A stretch of 64,000 nucleotides of DNA from Gp6-AA40 sp963723495 (GTDB lineage: Bacteria > Acidobacteriota > Vicinamibacteria > Vicinamibacterales > UBA2999). The position numbers and the translations under genes are program-made. The stretch spans positions 496,001 through 560,000 of the forward strand of contig CAVRQR010000012.1 of assembly GCA_963723495.1 (NCBI GenBank). The letters are read 5' to 3'. Below are positions 53,846 through 63,283 of the stretch, in pieces (positions within the stretch are counted from its first letter, which is position 1; the number at the start of each line of letters is the position of its first letter). The notes under the pieces were generated by a model. It searched no databases. It worked only from the letters and a program-made list of their open reading frames with translations, and was not told the DNA's origin.

Positions 53846-55339
53846 TCAGCGCAGAGGGATACTCCGATGGAGGCCGTCATGGGACGCAGGGTTGTGTGGA
53901 TTCTTGGCGCGGCGCTGGGACTGGTGTTGCTGACGACGCCGGCATCGGCACAGGTCAGCGTGGGTGTGGGTGTGGCGGTACCGGGAGTAAGCGCAAGCGT
54001 CGTTTACGGGGCGCCGCCCGTCTACGGTGCTCCGTATTACGTGCCACCGTACGCGGTCTATCCGGTCCCGTACCCGTACGCGTATCCGTACTACGCTCCG
54101 CCTTACTACTATCGATATCCGGTGCATGGGCCAAAGTACTATCGCGGCCGCCCCGGCTACTACTACGGCGGCCGTGCACCGCACTACTATCGCGGAGCGC
54201 CCCGGTACTACAGCAACAACTACTACTACAACAACCGAGTGCCCGAGTACTACAGGGGTGTGGGTGCGATGGGGTATCGTCCTGACACTCGCACCGCGGG
54301 TCGCACCTACTCGAGCAACGTTCGCTACGGGCGCAGCAACGGCCGACGCTAGGTACGGCACCTCGATGAGCCGATCCCCGGTGCGCATGTCGGCTTCTAT
54401 CAGGGCGAGAAGCGCCTTGGCGGCCGGACCAGGCTTACCGTCTCCAATCGGCTGACCATCCCACTCGACGATCGGGGCGACCTTCACTGAGCTGCCCAGG
54501 AGCACCATCTCCTGGGCGGCGCGAGCCTCAGCGACCGGGACGTCGCAGACCTCGACACCGGTCAGCACACCACGTCCAACCAGTCCCCTCGCAAGCTCCA
54601 GCAGCCGCAGCGACGTACAGCCCGGCAGGACGCGCTCGAACTTCGGGTGCCTCAGCACCCCGTCCTTCATCACGAACGCGACGTTCATGTTGGAACTCTC
54701 ACCGACGAACCCCGATTCATCGATGAAGACACCGTTGTCGAGCCCTGCTTCCTTCGCTTCCATCTGCATCAGGACGTTCGGCAGGTAGTTGGTCGCCTTG
54801 GTGATTGCGTACAGCGGCGGCTTGATCGGGTAGGTCGTCGTCATGACCCGCAAGCCTTCGGTGTACCAACGGTCGGGATATGACAGCCCGCCAAAAATCA
54901 TCACGAAGAAGCCTGGCTGTGCGCCCGTGGCAGGGCTGAGCTCCAGGCTGCCTGGCCCTGATGAGAGCCAGTAGCGGATAGCGCCGTTGCGCAAGCCGCT
55001 CGCGGCCGTCGTCTTGATGATGATCTCGCGCATGTCTTCACGCGAGCCGGCCAGTTTGAGCTTGGATCGCTCCGCAGAACCAAGGAATCGATCGAGGTGC
55101 GCCTCGAGATCGTAGATGCGGCCATCGACGAGACCGGCGGTGTCGAAGATGCCGTGACCGCGATGCACCATGTGATCGTCGAAGGGGATCACCATCAGCG
55201 CGGGGTCGGTCACGATGCCTCCGAGCTGACTCGAGTAGAAGGCGGAAAACTTGACGGGTTGCTTCGCGCGCAGTCCGCGCAGACCCGCCAGCACATCGTC
55301 GGCGTTGAGGACCGGGAGACTGATGTTCGAGACAGGCAT
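53846..55339 (-). CDS. Class IV aminotransferase (BCAT/DAAT-like), 3' end read through
   Basis: A PLP-dependent fold-type IV aminotransferase. Conserved parts are FDDHMVHRGHGIFDT, YAITKATNYLPNVLMQMEAK (PLP lysine in TKATNY), DESGFVGESSNMNVAFV and LLGSSVKVAPIVEWDG. Domain similarity ends at about 54360 (MRTGDRLIEVPY); the remaining 165 residues of this frame are antisense to the Tyr-rich gene. A one-base shift there would give a TAG at 54349-54351, so the true protein is probably about 330 residues. It may transaminate branched-chain or D-amino acids, or be a 4-amino-4-deoxychorismate lyase-like enzyme. Confidence 0.8.
   Translation of the reverse strand: MPVSNISLPVLNADDVLAGLRGLRAKQPVKFSAFYSSQLGGIVTDPALMVIPFDDHMVHRGHGIFDTAGLVDGRIYDLEAHLDRFLGSAERSKLKLAGSREDMREIIIKTTAASGLRNGAIRYWLSSGPGSLELSPATGAQPGFFVMIFGGLSYPDRWYTEGLRVMTTTYPIKPPLYAITKATNYLPNVLMQMEAKEAGLDNGVFIDESGFVGESSNMNVAFVMKDGVLRHPKFERVLPGCTSLRLLELARGLVGRGVLTGVEVCDVPVAEARAAQEMVLLGSSVKVAPIVEWDGQPIGDGKPGPAAKALLALIEADMRTGDRLIEVPYLASAVAAPVANVARVGATRGASVRTIPHRTHTPVVLGHSVVVVVVVAVVPGRSAIVVRCTAAVVVAGAAAIVLWPMHRISIVVRRSVVRIRVRVRDRIDRVRWHVIRSTVDGRRPVNDACAYSRYRHTHTHADLCRCRRRQQHQSQRRAKNPHNPASHDGLHRSIPLR
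53879..54352 (+). CDS. Exported Tyr/Pro-rich low-complexity protein
   Basis: A 157-residue protein after a GGAGG site. The signal peptide is MGRRVVWILGAALGLVLL up to PASA. The mature chain is Tyr/Pro/Gly-rich (YGAPPVYGAPYYVPPYAVYP, YYYRYPVHGPKYYRGRPGYY, RAPHYYRGAPRYYS) and ends in basic residues. Such proteins occur as cell-surface or matrix components; function is unknown. It lies opposite the extended aminotransferase frame. The two likely stop codons share the tetramer CTAG at 54349-54352, which favours this gene being real. Confidence 0.65.
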   Translation: MGRRVVWILGAALGLVLLTTPASAQVSVGVGVAVPGVSASVVYGAPPVYGAPYYVPPYAVYPVPYPYAYPYYAPPYYYRYPVHGPKYYRGRPGYYYGGRAPHYYRGAPRYYSNNYYYNNRVPEYYRGVGAMGYRPDTRTAGRTYSSNVRYGRSNGRR

Positions 55340-55450
55340 ACTTTCACTGTATTGCAGTTCGTCCCTACCCAGAACGTGGTATTTGACAGGCCAGAATCGA
55401 CCTGCAATAAGGGGAAGGTCCCGCCGGGGAACATCGAAGGAGGCGATCTC

Positions 55451-56498
55451 ATGCGTTCGAGATGTCTCGTGAAATCAGTCGCGATGCTCATCGCAGTGAC
55501 GCTTGCGCTGCCAGTTGACTGCTGCGGCGCAGACAGCGGCTTCAGCCTCGAACGACAAGGGCGCGCGATCCTGGACCGTTCCTCGAACACCGTGGGGAGA
55601 TCCCGACATTCGAGGGTTGTGGCCAGCCAACGACATGCAGGGCACACCGTATGAGCGGCCGGAGTCCTTCGGCACCAGGGCCACGTTGACCGACGAAGAG
55701 TTCGCGGCGCGTGAAGCCGCGCGTGAGAGACAGGTACGAGCTGACGGTGAGGTCTTCGTGCCGGCGGGACAGCGCACTGGCATCGGTGGGCCGTCGCACT
55801 GGGCCGCCGGAGAGCGCGGCGTTCCGCAGCGCCAGGCGTCACTCGTGGTCGATCCGCCGAACGGGCGGATTCCGCCGATGACGGAGGAAGGCAAGAAGCG
55901 CATCGACCTCGCGCGCAGCACCTACTACTTCGATTTCCCTGACTCGGTCGTCGCGCACCCGTTCGAGAAGTTCGAAGACCTCGGCCCATACGATCGATGC
56001 ATCACGCGCGGCGTGCTCGCCTCGATGCTGCCAACCGGCTACAACATGGGCACCGAGATCATCCAGATTCCCGGCGCCGTGGTCATCCGCAACGAGATGA
56101 TTCACGAGACACGGATCGTCCCGGTCGATGGACGTCCGCAGATCAGCTCGAGGATCCGTCAGTACATGGGTGAATCACGCGGACGCTGGGAAGGCGACAC
56201 GCTCGTCATCGAGACGACGAACTTCAACGGGAAGGTGGGCATGACGCGCAACGGCAACACGCTGTTGGCGAGCCCGGATCTCAAGCTGACGGAGCGCCTC
56301 ACGCGGGTGAGTGACGACACGCTTCAATACGAAGCGACGGTGGACGACCCACGAACGTGGACACGTCCGTGGAAGGTGTCGCTGCCGCTCAAGCAGAACC
56401 CCGAGTATCAGTTCTTCGAGTACGCGTGCCACGAAGGCAACTACTCGATGAGAAACATCCTCAGCGCGTCGCGTGCGGAAGAGAAGAAGTCGAAATAA
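55451..56498 (+). CDS. Secreted protein of unknown function (paralogue 2), frameshifted
   Basis: A paralogue of the gene at 49.5 kb. The signal peptide (MRSRCLVKSVAMLIAVTLAL) follows a GGAGG site in frame 2; one extra T near 55514 shifts to the frame of the mature protein (AAAQTAASASNDKGARSWTV). Shared landmarks are WGDPDIRGLWPANDMQGTPY, GYNMGTEIIQIPGAVVIRNE, MIHETRIVPVDGRPQ, GRWEGDTLVIETTNFNG and FEYACHEGNYSM. About 348 residues when corrected. Periplasmic or surface location inferred; activity unknown. It converges on the amidohydrolase gene at the stop codons. Confidence 0.8.
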
Positions 56499-57852
56499 CT
56501 ACTTGTGCCGCCGCCCGTGCCTGATCACGACCCTCGGATCGCGGAGTACATCGATGTGTCGGAGCGGGTCGCCGCTCACAGCGATGATGTCTGCGTACTT
56601 CCCGGCGGCGACTGAACCCGCGTCGCGATCGGCGCCCATCGCCCGCGCGGCATCCAGGGTCATGCGTTGCAGGACCGTCATCGGATTGATGCCCAGAACG
56701 CGTACCCATAGATCCGCGTCCATCCAAGTGGCATGTCTTGGCAGCTCGCCTGCGCTCCCCTCATCGCTGCCGAAGACGAGCACGACGCCGGCATCCTGCA
56801 GCTGACCGATTTTCCGCCGGACGATCGCTTCAGTGTCCGCCCGCGTCTCGCGCGGCTGATATGCGGCCCATCCCTGTTTCACTTCTGCCACGAGCGACGC
56901 TGGAAGTCCGAGGAAGTTTTCGGGGTCGTCCAGGATCTCCGGCTTCGATGCGGTGAAGGCGCCATTCAGCAATCCGTTCGCACCAACGGTCGGCGTCCAA
57001 TAGAGCGGCGGCCCTCTCTTCACTCGCTCACGAAGGCTCGCGACGATGTCGGGCGGGTATTCGGGACTGTCGATGCCGATGTGCTGGAAATCGTCGACAC
57101 CGATCTCCAGCCCCAGGCGAACCTCGCTATCGGTCTGGCCGTGCGCCGCAATCTTCTTCCCGCGGGCGCGCGCTTCCGTGATGATCGCGGTCCGCTCCTC
57201 GGCTGACATGCGGTCGACGAAGAACATCTTGATGACATCGGCGCCCGCATCGAGGAGTTGCCGCGTCTTCGCGCGCGCATCCGCAGCGTCGGTAATCGGC
57301 AGGAACTGACTGGTCGGTGTGGCCTGGCCGGGCGCCATCTTGGCCAGTGCGGGTCCTGCCGCATAGAGCGTCGGACCGGGCAATTCACCGTTCGCGATGC
57401 GCTTCTTGACACCGAATATGGCGTCGGCCGGCGCGGCCAGATCGCGCACACTCGTCACGCCCGCCATCAGCATCTGCCGCGCAGACGCGGGAATCGTCAC
57501 GCGCTCGAAGTCCGACGCGTGCTTGAACCAGGCTCCTGGATTGGGATGACCGCTGTAGATCAGATGGACGTGCATGTCCCAGAGCCCCGGGAGCACGGTC
57601 ATCCCTTCGGTGGAGATCTGCTCGTACCTCTCCGGGCACGGGCAACGAGGTCGTGGTTCCGATCCGCTCGATCCGATCGCCTCGCATGAGCACCACGCTG
57701 TTGCGGACGGGGGTTGCACCGGTGCCGTCGATCAACGTGCCGCCGACCAGGGCGATCGGCTTTTGCGACTGCGCGGCAACCGAACGTGGTTGCTGTACCG
57801 CTGCGATCACGAGCAGCGCGACGACCGCAGAAGCGACCTTATCGATGGCCAT
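56499..57852 (-). CDS. Secreted metal-dependent amidohydrolase, frameshifted
   Basis: An exported imidazolonepropionase/prolidase-like amidohydrolase. The signal peptide and first strand (MAIDKVASAVVALLVIAAVQ; PIALVGGTLIDGTGATPV) read from 57852. Near 57635 the frame changes and continues with CPERYEQISTEGMTVLPGLW. Metal ligands are DMHVHL (HxH), the bridging Lys in ADVIKMFF, IAAHGQT, FQHIGI and the Asp in FGSDEG. Corrected length is about 450 residues. It should hydrolyse a C-N bond in a peptide-like or cyclic amide in the periplasm. Its start overlaps the stop region of the TPR gene upstream. Confidence 0.88.
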
Positions 57853-58413
57853 GCTCGCTGCCTGCGATGGAAGACTGCGTCAGGTTCATTGCGCTCGACA
57901 GCTTCGGCCAATGCGGGCTGTCCCGCAGCGGCTGAACGTCAGGAGAAGCGGCGAACTCAACGGTGAACAGATCGCGCAACTCGATCGCCTTCCCCCACCA
58001 GTGCGCCGCCTCGTCGATTTCCCCGGAGTGCAGGTGGTACCACACTCGCCCCCAGATCGGCGTGGGTGCACTGCCGCGTTCGCGCAGAAGCGCCGCGGCA
58101 CGCTCCGGCTTGCCGGCACGTCGCAGGGCGGCTGACAGGATTCCCCAGGTCATCGAGTGTGTGGGGTTCACGCGATACGCTTTTTCGGCGGCGGCCACAG
58201 CCTTCTCGTACCCGCCGGCCAGCAAATGGATTTCACCGGTGACGACCAGAGCTCCCCAGTGACGTTCGTCGATCTCGGTCGCCTTCCGCAACTCCTCGAG
58301 TGCCTGGCCGCGCTCACCGATCGCGTCCAGGTGCCACGCAAAGCTCACTCGCCATGCGACAGCGCCGCGCCGACAAACAGCACGAGGAATACGGAAGTCA
58401 ACGTGGCCTTCAT
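57839..58413 (-). CDS. Exported TPR protein, frameshift near N terminus
   Basis: A short TPR protein. The frame from 58348 gives LDAIGERGQALEELRKATEI, EIHLLAGGYEKAVAAAEKAY and two further helical pairs, about 165 residues. Just upstream a separate frame starting at ATG 58413 encodes a perfect signal peptide (MKATLTSVFLVLFVGAALS). Joining the two needs a one-base change near 58365, which would give an exported protein of about 190 residues. It overlaps the start of the amidohydrolase gene by 14 bases and is probably co-transcribed with it. Role unknown. Confidence 0.65.
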
Positions 58414-58461
58414 GAGGTAGAGAATGTCACAATTCTCATCTGGCCTTCGGGGGGAGTCGTT

Positions 58462-59754
58462 TTGAAAAAGCATTCATATTCGGTCGCCGCAGCACAGACG
58501 GCGGCCCTGGTGCTGTTCGTTGCGCTTGTCGCTGGAGTCGGAGGGGCTGCGCAACAGGCGCCCGCGGGTGCGGTACCGCCGCCAGGTCAGGGTGCGCGCG
58601 GCGGCGGTCGCGGTCCCGCGCCCGTGAACACGCTCGGTACCGGCCCCTGGGATCTGGGCACGGGCCGCAGCCGCGTGCACGTCACTCTGTACGCGAAAGA
58701 TCTCGATCACCCATGGGGCATCGCATTCCTGCCCGATGGCGGCATGCTCGTAACCGAGCGCCCGGGACGACTGCGAGTCATTCGAAATGGCGTGCTCGAT
58801 CCCGCGCCGATCGGCCCACTGCCGGCGATGCTTGCGCGCAGTCTCGGTGGACTGCTCGACGTCTCACTTCATCCGCGCTTTGCAGAGAACCGGCTCATTT
58901 TTCTCACCTACTCGAAGCCTGGCGCCGAAGAGAACAGCGCGACCACGGCCGTGTATCGTGCGCGATGGGACGGTGGCTCGACACTCGCCGACGGCAAGGA
59001 CATCCTCGTCGCCAACGCGCACCACGGCGGACCCGGCAGCGATCAGAGCATGGGCCCGGCCACCGGCAGCTACGGTTCGCGAATCGCGTGGGATACGAAC
59101 GGCCTGATGTACGTCACGCTCGGGGATCGCAACATCGGCAAGCTGGCGCAGGACCCAGGCTCGCACATTGGAAAGATCCTTCGCCTCCGGGACGATGGCA
59201 CGGTGCCGCCAGACAATCCGTTCGTGGGCAAGGCTGGATGGCTGCCTGAGATCTACACGCTGGGTCATCGCAACCCGCTCGGGCTCGCGTTCAATCCCGC
59301 AACTGGCGATCTCTGGTCGACCGAGCAAGGTCCGCAAGGTGGCGACGAGCTGAACCTGATCCAGGCCGGAAAGAACTATGGCTGGCCACGAGTATCGCTC
59401 GGCCGCAACTATGACGGCACTCGTGTTGGTGAAGGTTTCAGCGCGCCCGGCTTCGAAGAGCCCATCGTCTTCTGGGTCCCTGCCATCGCGATCTCGGGGC
59501 TCTCGTTCTACGATGGCGACAAGTTCCCGGCATGGAAGGGCAATGCCTTCGTGGGCGGCCTTCGCGCCAACACCGGCCAGCACATTCAGCGCGTACAGTT
59601 CAATGCGAAGGGCCTTCCGACCGGGCGGGAGATTTTTCTGTCCGAGTTGAAGCAGCGCGTTCGCGAGGTGAAGGCGGGCCCGGACGGGTACCTCTATGTG
59701 CTGACCGATGAAACCTTCGGTGCGATACTTCGCGTTGAACCGCCGATCAATTGA
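58462..59754 (+). CDS. Periplasmic PQQ-dependent aldose sugar dehydrogenase-like protein
   Basis: A 430-residue protein with a TTG start behind GGGGGAG (MKKHSYSV, then a hydrophobic leader). A Gly/Pro-rich linker leads to a six-bladed propeller of the soluble glucose dehydrogenase/Asd/HHIP group: LDHPWGIAFLPDGGMLVTER, GLLDVSLHPRF, the catalytic His region ANAHHGG, YTLGHRNPLGLAFNP and TEQGPQGGDELNLI. It probably oxidises aldoses with PQQ and calcium in the periplasm, passing electrons to the respiratory chain. The stop codon is followed at once by a stutter repeat. Confidence 0.9.
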   Translation: MKKHSYSVAAAQTAALVLFVALVAGVGGAAQQAPAGAVPPPGQGARGGGRGPAPVNTLGTGPWDLGTGRSRVHVTLYAKDLDHPWGIAFLPDGGMLVTERPGRLRVIRNGVLDPAPIGPLPAMLARSLGGLLDVSLHPRFAENRLIFLTYSKPGAEENSATTAVYRARWDGGSTLADGKDILVANAHHGGPGSDQSMGPATGSYGSRIAWDTNGLMYVTLGDRNIGKLAQDPGSHIGKILRLRDDGTVPPDNPFVGKAGWLPEIYTLGHRNPLGLAFNPATGDLWSTEQGPQGGDELNLIQAGKNYGWPRVSLGRNYDGTRVGEGFSAPGFEEPIVFWVPAIAISGLSFYDGDKFPAWKGNAFVGGLRANTGQHIQRVQFNAKGLPTGREIFLSELKQRVREVKAGPDGYLYVLTDETFGAILRVEPPIN

Positions 59755-60098
59755 TGATTTTGCGATCTTTGAGTGTTGATTGGATGTTGATAATTATCGT
59801 TGATTGTTGATTTGTTGCTGATTCGCAGCGCGTTGCGCCTCATTTCTCGGTGAAGAAGGCAGTGCGCCAGATCTGTTTCTGCAGACGCACCACCGGGCCG
59901 AGGTCCATAGTCCAGGCCATGAGATCTCGATTGTTGATCGTTGATTTTTGGTTATTGATTCGTTGTTGATTGTTGACTCTCGATTGCGATCCATTCCAAA
60001 TCCCAGGCTCGCAGCACTAGTATCTGAAATTGGGAGTTGGAGATTGGGAGTTGGAGGTTGGGAGTCGACGATTGGCATTGATTGGCATTGATTGACAT
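59752..60098. repeat. Composite stutter-repeat region before the TonB-dependent receptor gene
   Basis: This fills the 424-base gap between the sugar dehydrogenase and receptor genes. A GATT-family arm (59752-59825, with CGATCTTTGAGTGTTGATT) overlaps the stop codon. A unique stretch follows (59826-59925) that holds a 26-codon minus-strand frame (MAWTMDLGPVVRLQKQ...) of doubtful value. A second GATT arm lies in the same orientation (59926-59985), then a GGGAGTTGG-family block (60023-60062) and tandem ATTGGCATTG (60072-60098). Confidence 0.8.
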
Positions 60099-60178
60099 CG
60101 CAGAATGGCCGCCACAGAATGCGGTCCCTATCATTCGAGACCTCGACCATGGCAGGAACCAGGTACCCCGGAGGGCTT

Positions 60179-63100
60179 ATGCGCGGTGTCCAGTGGGTTC
60201 GTTTTCTCGTGTTCGTGCTGGCAATGATGCCGGCGATGGCCCATGCCCAGGCGTCGATCACCGGTATCGTGAAAGACAGTTCAGGCGCCGTGCTTCCGGG
60301 CGTCGTCGTCGAAGCGGCAAGTCCAGCACTCATTGAAAAAGTTCGCAGCGCCCTGACCGACGGATCGGGACAGTATCGCATCGTCGATCTTCGACCCGGC
60401 GTCTACTCGGTCACGTTCACGCTGACGGGTTTCAACACCGTCAAACGTGAGGGCATCGAACTGACTGGCACGTTCACCAGTACGGTCAACGCCGATATGC
60501 GCGTTGGCTCGCTCGAAGAAACAATCACAGTCACCGGCGAGTCGCCCATCGTCGACGTGCAGAGCATCAGGCGTCAGACGACCGTTGACGGTGATGTGAT
60601 CGCCGCCCTGCCAACGTCGCGCTCGTATGGTGCGCTGTTCCAACTTGTGCCGGCGGTCAGCGGCGGATCGCGCGACGTGCTGACACGACCCGGTCTGGTC
60701 GTGTTCGGCGGCCCCGGCGGACGCGGGACCGAAGGTCGTCTGCAGGTTGACGGTCTCGGCGTCGGTGCGCCGCTCAGCGGCGGCGGCGTGTCGGGATATC
60801 TGCCCGACATCGCCAACGCGCAAGAGGTCACATTCACGACCTCAGGCGGCCTCGGCGAAGCGGAGGTTGGTGGCCCGACGATGAACATCGTGCCCAAGAC
60901 CGGTGGCAACACCGTGCGCGGGACTATTTACGCGGCCGGCGTGAGCAACGCGCTCGTCGGCAGCAACTACACCGACGAACTGCGCGCCGCGGGCCTGCGC
61001 ACTCCCGGCGAGCTACTCAAGCTGTGGGACATCAATGGTGGTGTCGGCGGGCCCATCGTCAAGGATCGCGTGTGGTACTTCGTGAACTCGCGCGAGGAAG
61101 GAAGCTGGCAGTCGGTTCCGGGAATGTATCGGAATGTGAACGCGGGCGACCCGACGAAGTACATGTACGTTCCTGACCTCACCCGCCAGGCAGTCACGGC
61201 AAGCGACTGGGCAACGGTCAGCCTGCGGCTCACGGTGCAAGCAACGCCCCGCCATCGCTTCAACGTGTTCTGGGACGAGCAGCGTCCGTGTCAGGGTTCC
61301 TCATGGCCAGGCACAGACGATGGCTGCCGGCAGCAACCCGACGATGAGTGGATCATTGGCGGCGCTCCCGGCTCTGCCGGAACGTTCGGCCTCGCAACCG
61401 CAACGCAGGCGCCCGAGTTCTCCAACTACGCGGGGCGTGCGCACGCACGTCAGCGCGCGCAGCAGGGCACGTGGTCGTCCCCGTTGACGAGCCGCCTTCT
61501 GCTCGATGCCGGTTTCGGCACCAACTACAGCCACTACGGCGGACAGGAGATGCCAGGAAACCCGACACGCTCCATCCCGAAGATTCAGGATCAATGCGCG
61601 CAGCCGCCGGCCAATGCCGTCCCAGGCGCGTGTGCTCACGGGGTGCAGAATCTGCTGTTTGCCTCGCAGGACTGGGCCAGCAACCAGGGGTTCACTGTTA
61701 CCTGGCGCGGGTCCGCGTCGTATGTCACTGGCGCACACAGCATGAAGTTCGGGTACCAGGCGGCGTATCACCGCGTCAATCAGAGCTATTTCGCCAACGA
61801 TACGCACCTCCAGTACCGACTCAATCACGGCGTGCCGAACCTGCTGACGATGGATCTGAAGCCGTTCAAGACCGGGCAACGCACCCGCTGGGAAGCTTTC
61901 TACGCGCAGGAGCAGTGGACGCTCGGCCGTGTCACGCTGCAGGGGGCGCTCCGCTTCGATCATGCGTGGAGCTATTTCCCCGATCAGCAAATCGGACCAG
62001 TGACGTTTCTCCCCACGCCCGTCTTCTTCGAGGCGCAGTCGGGGGTCGAGGGTTACAGCGACATCACGCCGCGTGGCGGCTTCGCGTATGACGTCTTCGG
62101 CAACGGCAAGACATCGTTGAAAATGAACGTCGGCAAGTATCTCGAGGCCGCGACGAATCACAACACGTACTCGCTCAGCAACCCGGCCGCTCGCATTGCG
62201 GGCAGTCCCGTTCTCGGCGCGCCGCCGCCGGTCACGCGCGCGTGGACCGACTCGAACGGCAACTACAAGCCAGACTGCGATCTGCTCAACCCGAACGCGC
62301 AGAATCTGAGCGCAAGCGGCGGCGACGTCTGCGGCGTGTTGAGCAACACGAACTTCGGCAAGCCGATCTTCAGCGGAAGCTTCGATCCCGAGATCCTCGA
62401 GGGCTGGGGTGTCCGTCCGAGTGACTGGCAGATCGGTGTCTCCATTCAGCAGGAGCTCATGACGGGAGTTTCTGTTGAGGTCGGCTACTTCCGGCGCTGG
62501 CTCCAGAACTTCACCGTCGTCGACAACCTGTCTGTGGTCGCCGGCGATTTCGACCCGTTCAGCGTGACGGCGCCCGTCGACCCACGTCTGCCCGACGGCG
62601 GCGGCTACCCGGTATCGGGGCTGTACAACGTCAAGAACGAGAAGGCCGGTCAGACGAACAGCTACACCACGTGGTCGAACAACTACGGCGCTCAGACCCA
62701 GACGTACAACGGCGTGCTGGTGAACGTGAGCGCGCGGACGCGAAACGGCATAACCATCCAGGGCGGTCTCAACAGCGGCTCCACCGTCACGAACAACTGC
62801 GAGATTCGCGGCGAACTCCCGGAAATTGCGCCTGTGAATCCCTTCTGTAAAGATGCACCCGGCTTGGTGACTCGTCTGACCGGGCTTGCGGCGTACACGG
62901 TTCCGAAGATTGACGTGCTGGTCAGCGGAACCTTCCGCAGCGATCAGGGGACGCCGCTGCAGGCCCAGTGGGTGGTCTCGAGCGCGGAAGCGGCAAAGTC
63001 ACTCGGGCGTCCGCTCTCCGGCGGTGCTCCCAACGTGACCGTCAACATCATCGAGCCCGGCGTGCTGTGGGGTGACCGGGTCAACGTCATCGATCTACGC

Positions 63101-63283
63101 GTGGCCAAGATCCTGCGCTTCGGCCGCACGCGCACCAACGTCGGCGTGGATGTCTACAACCTGTTCAACTCGAGCGCGGTGCTGAACTACAACCAGGCCT
63201 ACAATCCTGTGGGCACGTGGCTGACGCCCACCACGGTCGTCGCCGGGCGGTTCGCGAAGATCAGTGCCTCTCTCGATTTTTGA
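60179..63283 (+). CDS. TonB-dependent outer-membrane receptor with carboxypeptidase-regulatory N-domain
   Basis: A 1034-residue outer-membrane protein. I chose ATG 60179 (MRGVQWVRFLVFVLAMMPAM), a proper signal peptide 3 bases after CGGAGGG. Residues about 26-110 are a carboxypeptidase-regulatory-like domain (ASITGIVKDSSGAVLPGVVV, YRIVDLRPGVYSVTFTLTGF). The plug follows (VDGDVIAALPTSRSYGALFQ, VFGGPGGRGTEGRLQVDGLG) and then a long beta-barrel to the terminal aromatic residue (FAKISASLDF). This is the Oar/SusC-like type abundant in Acidobacteriota, importing large substrates or linked to adhesion. The stop codon lies in a stutter repeat. Confidence 0.92.
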   Translation: MRGVQWVRFLVFVLAMMPAMAHAQASITGIVKDSSGAVLPGVVVEAASPALIEKVRSALTDGSGQYRIVDLRPGVYSVTFTLTGFNTVKREGIELTGTFTSTVNADMRVGSLEETITVTGESPIVDVQSIRRQTTVDGDVIAALPTSRSYGALFQLVPAVSGGSRDVLTRPGLVVFGGPGGRGTEGRLQVDGLGVGAPLSGGGVSGYLPDIANAQEVTFTTSGGLGEAEVGGPTMNIVPKTGGNTVRGTIYAAGVSNALVGSNYTDELRAAGLRTPGELLKLWDINGGVGGPIVKDRVWYFVNSREEGSWQSVPGMYRNVNAGDPTKYMYVPDLTRQAVTASDWATVSLRLTVQATPRHRFNVFWDEQRPCQGSSWPGTDDGCRQQPDDEWIIGGAPGSAGTFGLATATQAPEFSNYAGRAHARQRAQQGTWSSPLTSRLLLDAGFGTNYSHYGGQEMPGNPTRSIPKIQDQCAQPPANAVPGACAHGVQNLLFASQDWASNQGFTVTWRGSASYVTGAHSMKFGYQAAYHRVNQSYFANDTHLQYRLNHGVPNLLTMDLKPFKTGQRTRWEAFYAQEQWTLGRVTLQGALRFDHAWSYFPDQQIGPVTFLPTPVFFEAQSGVEGYSDITPRGGFAYDVFGNGKTSLKMNVGKYLEAATNHNTYSLSNPAARIAGSPVLGAPPPVTRAWTDSNGNYKPDCDLLNPNAQNLSASGGDVCGVLSNTNFGKPIFSGSFDPEILEGWGVRPSDWQIGVSIQQELMTGVSVEVGYFRRWLQNFTVVDNLSVVAGDFDPFSVTAPVDPRLPDGGGYPVSGLYNVKNEKAGQTNSYTTWSNNYGAQTQTYNGVLVNVSARTRNGITIQGGLNSGSTVTNNCEIRGELPEIAPVNPFCKDAPGLVTRLTGLAAYTVPKIDVLVSGTFRSDQGTPLQAQWVVSSAEAAKSLGRPLSGGAPNVTVNIIEPGVLWGDRVNVIDLRVAKILRFGRTRTNVGVDVYNLFNSSAVLNYNQAYNPVGTWLTPTTVVAGRFAKISASLDF

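Noticed and set aside
59826..59925. 26-codon minus-strand frame MAWTMDLGPVVRLQKQ... between GATT arms
   Set aside because: Too short and without a ribosome site I could identify; possibly a gene fragment, not supportable as a gene.
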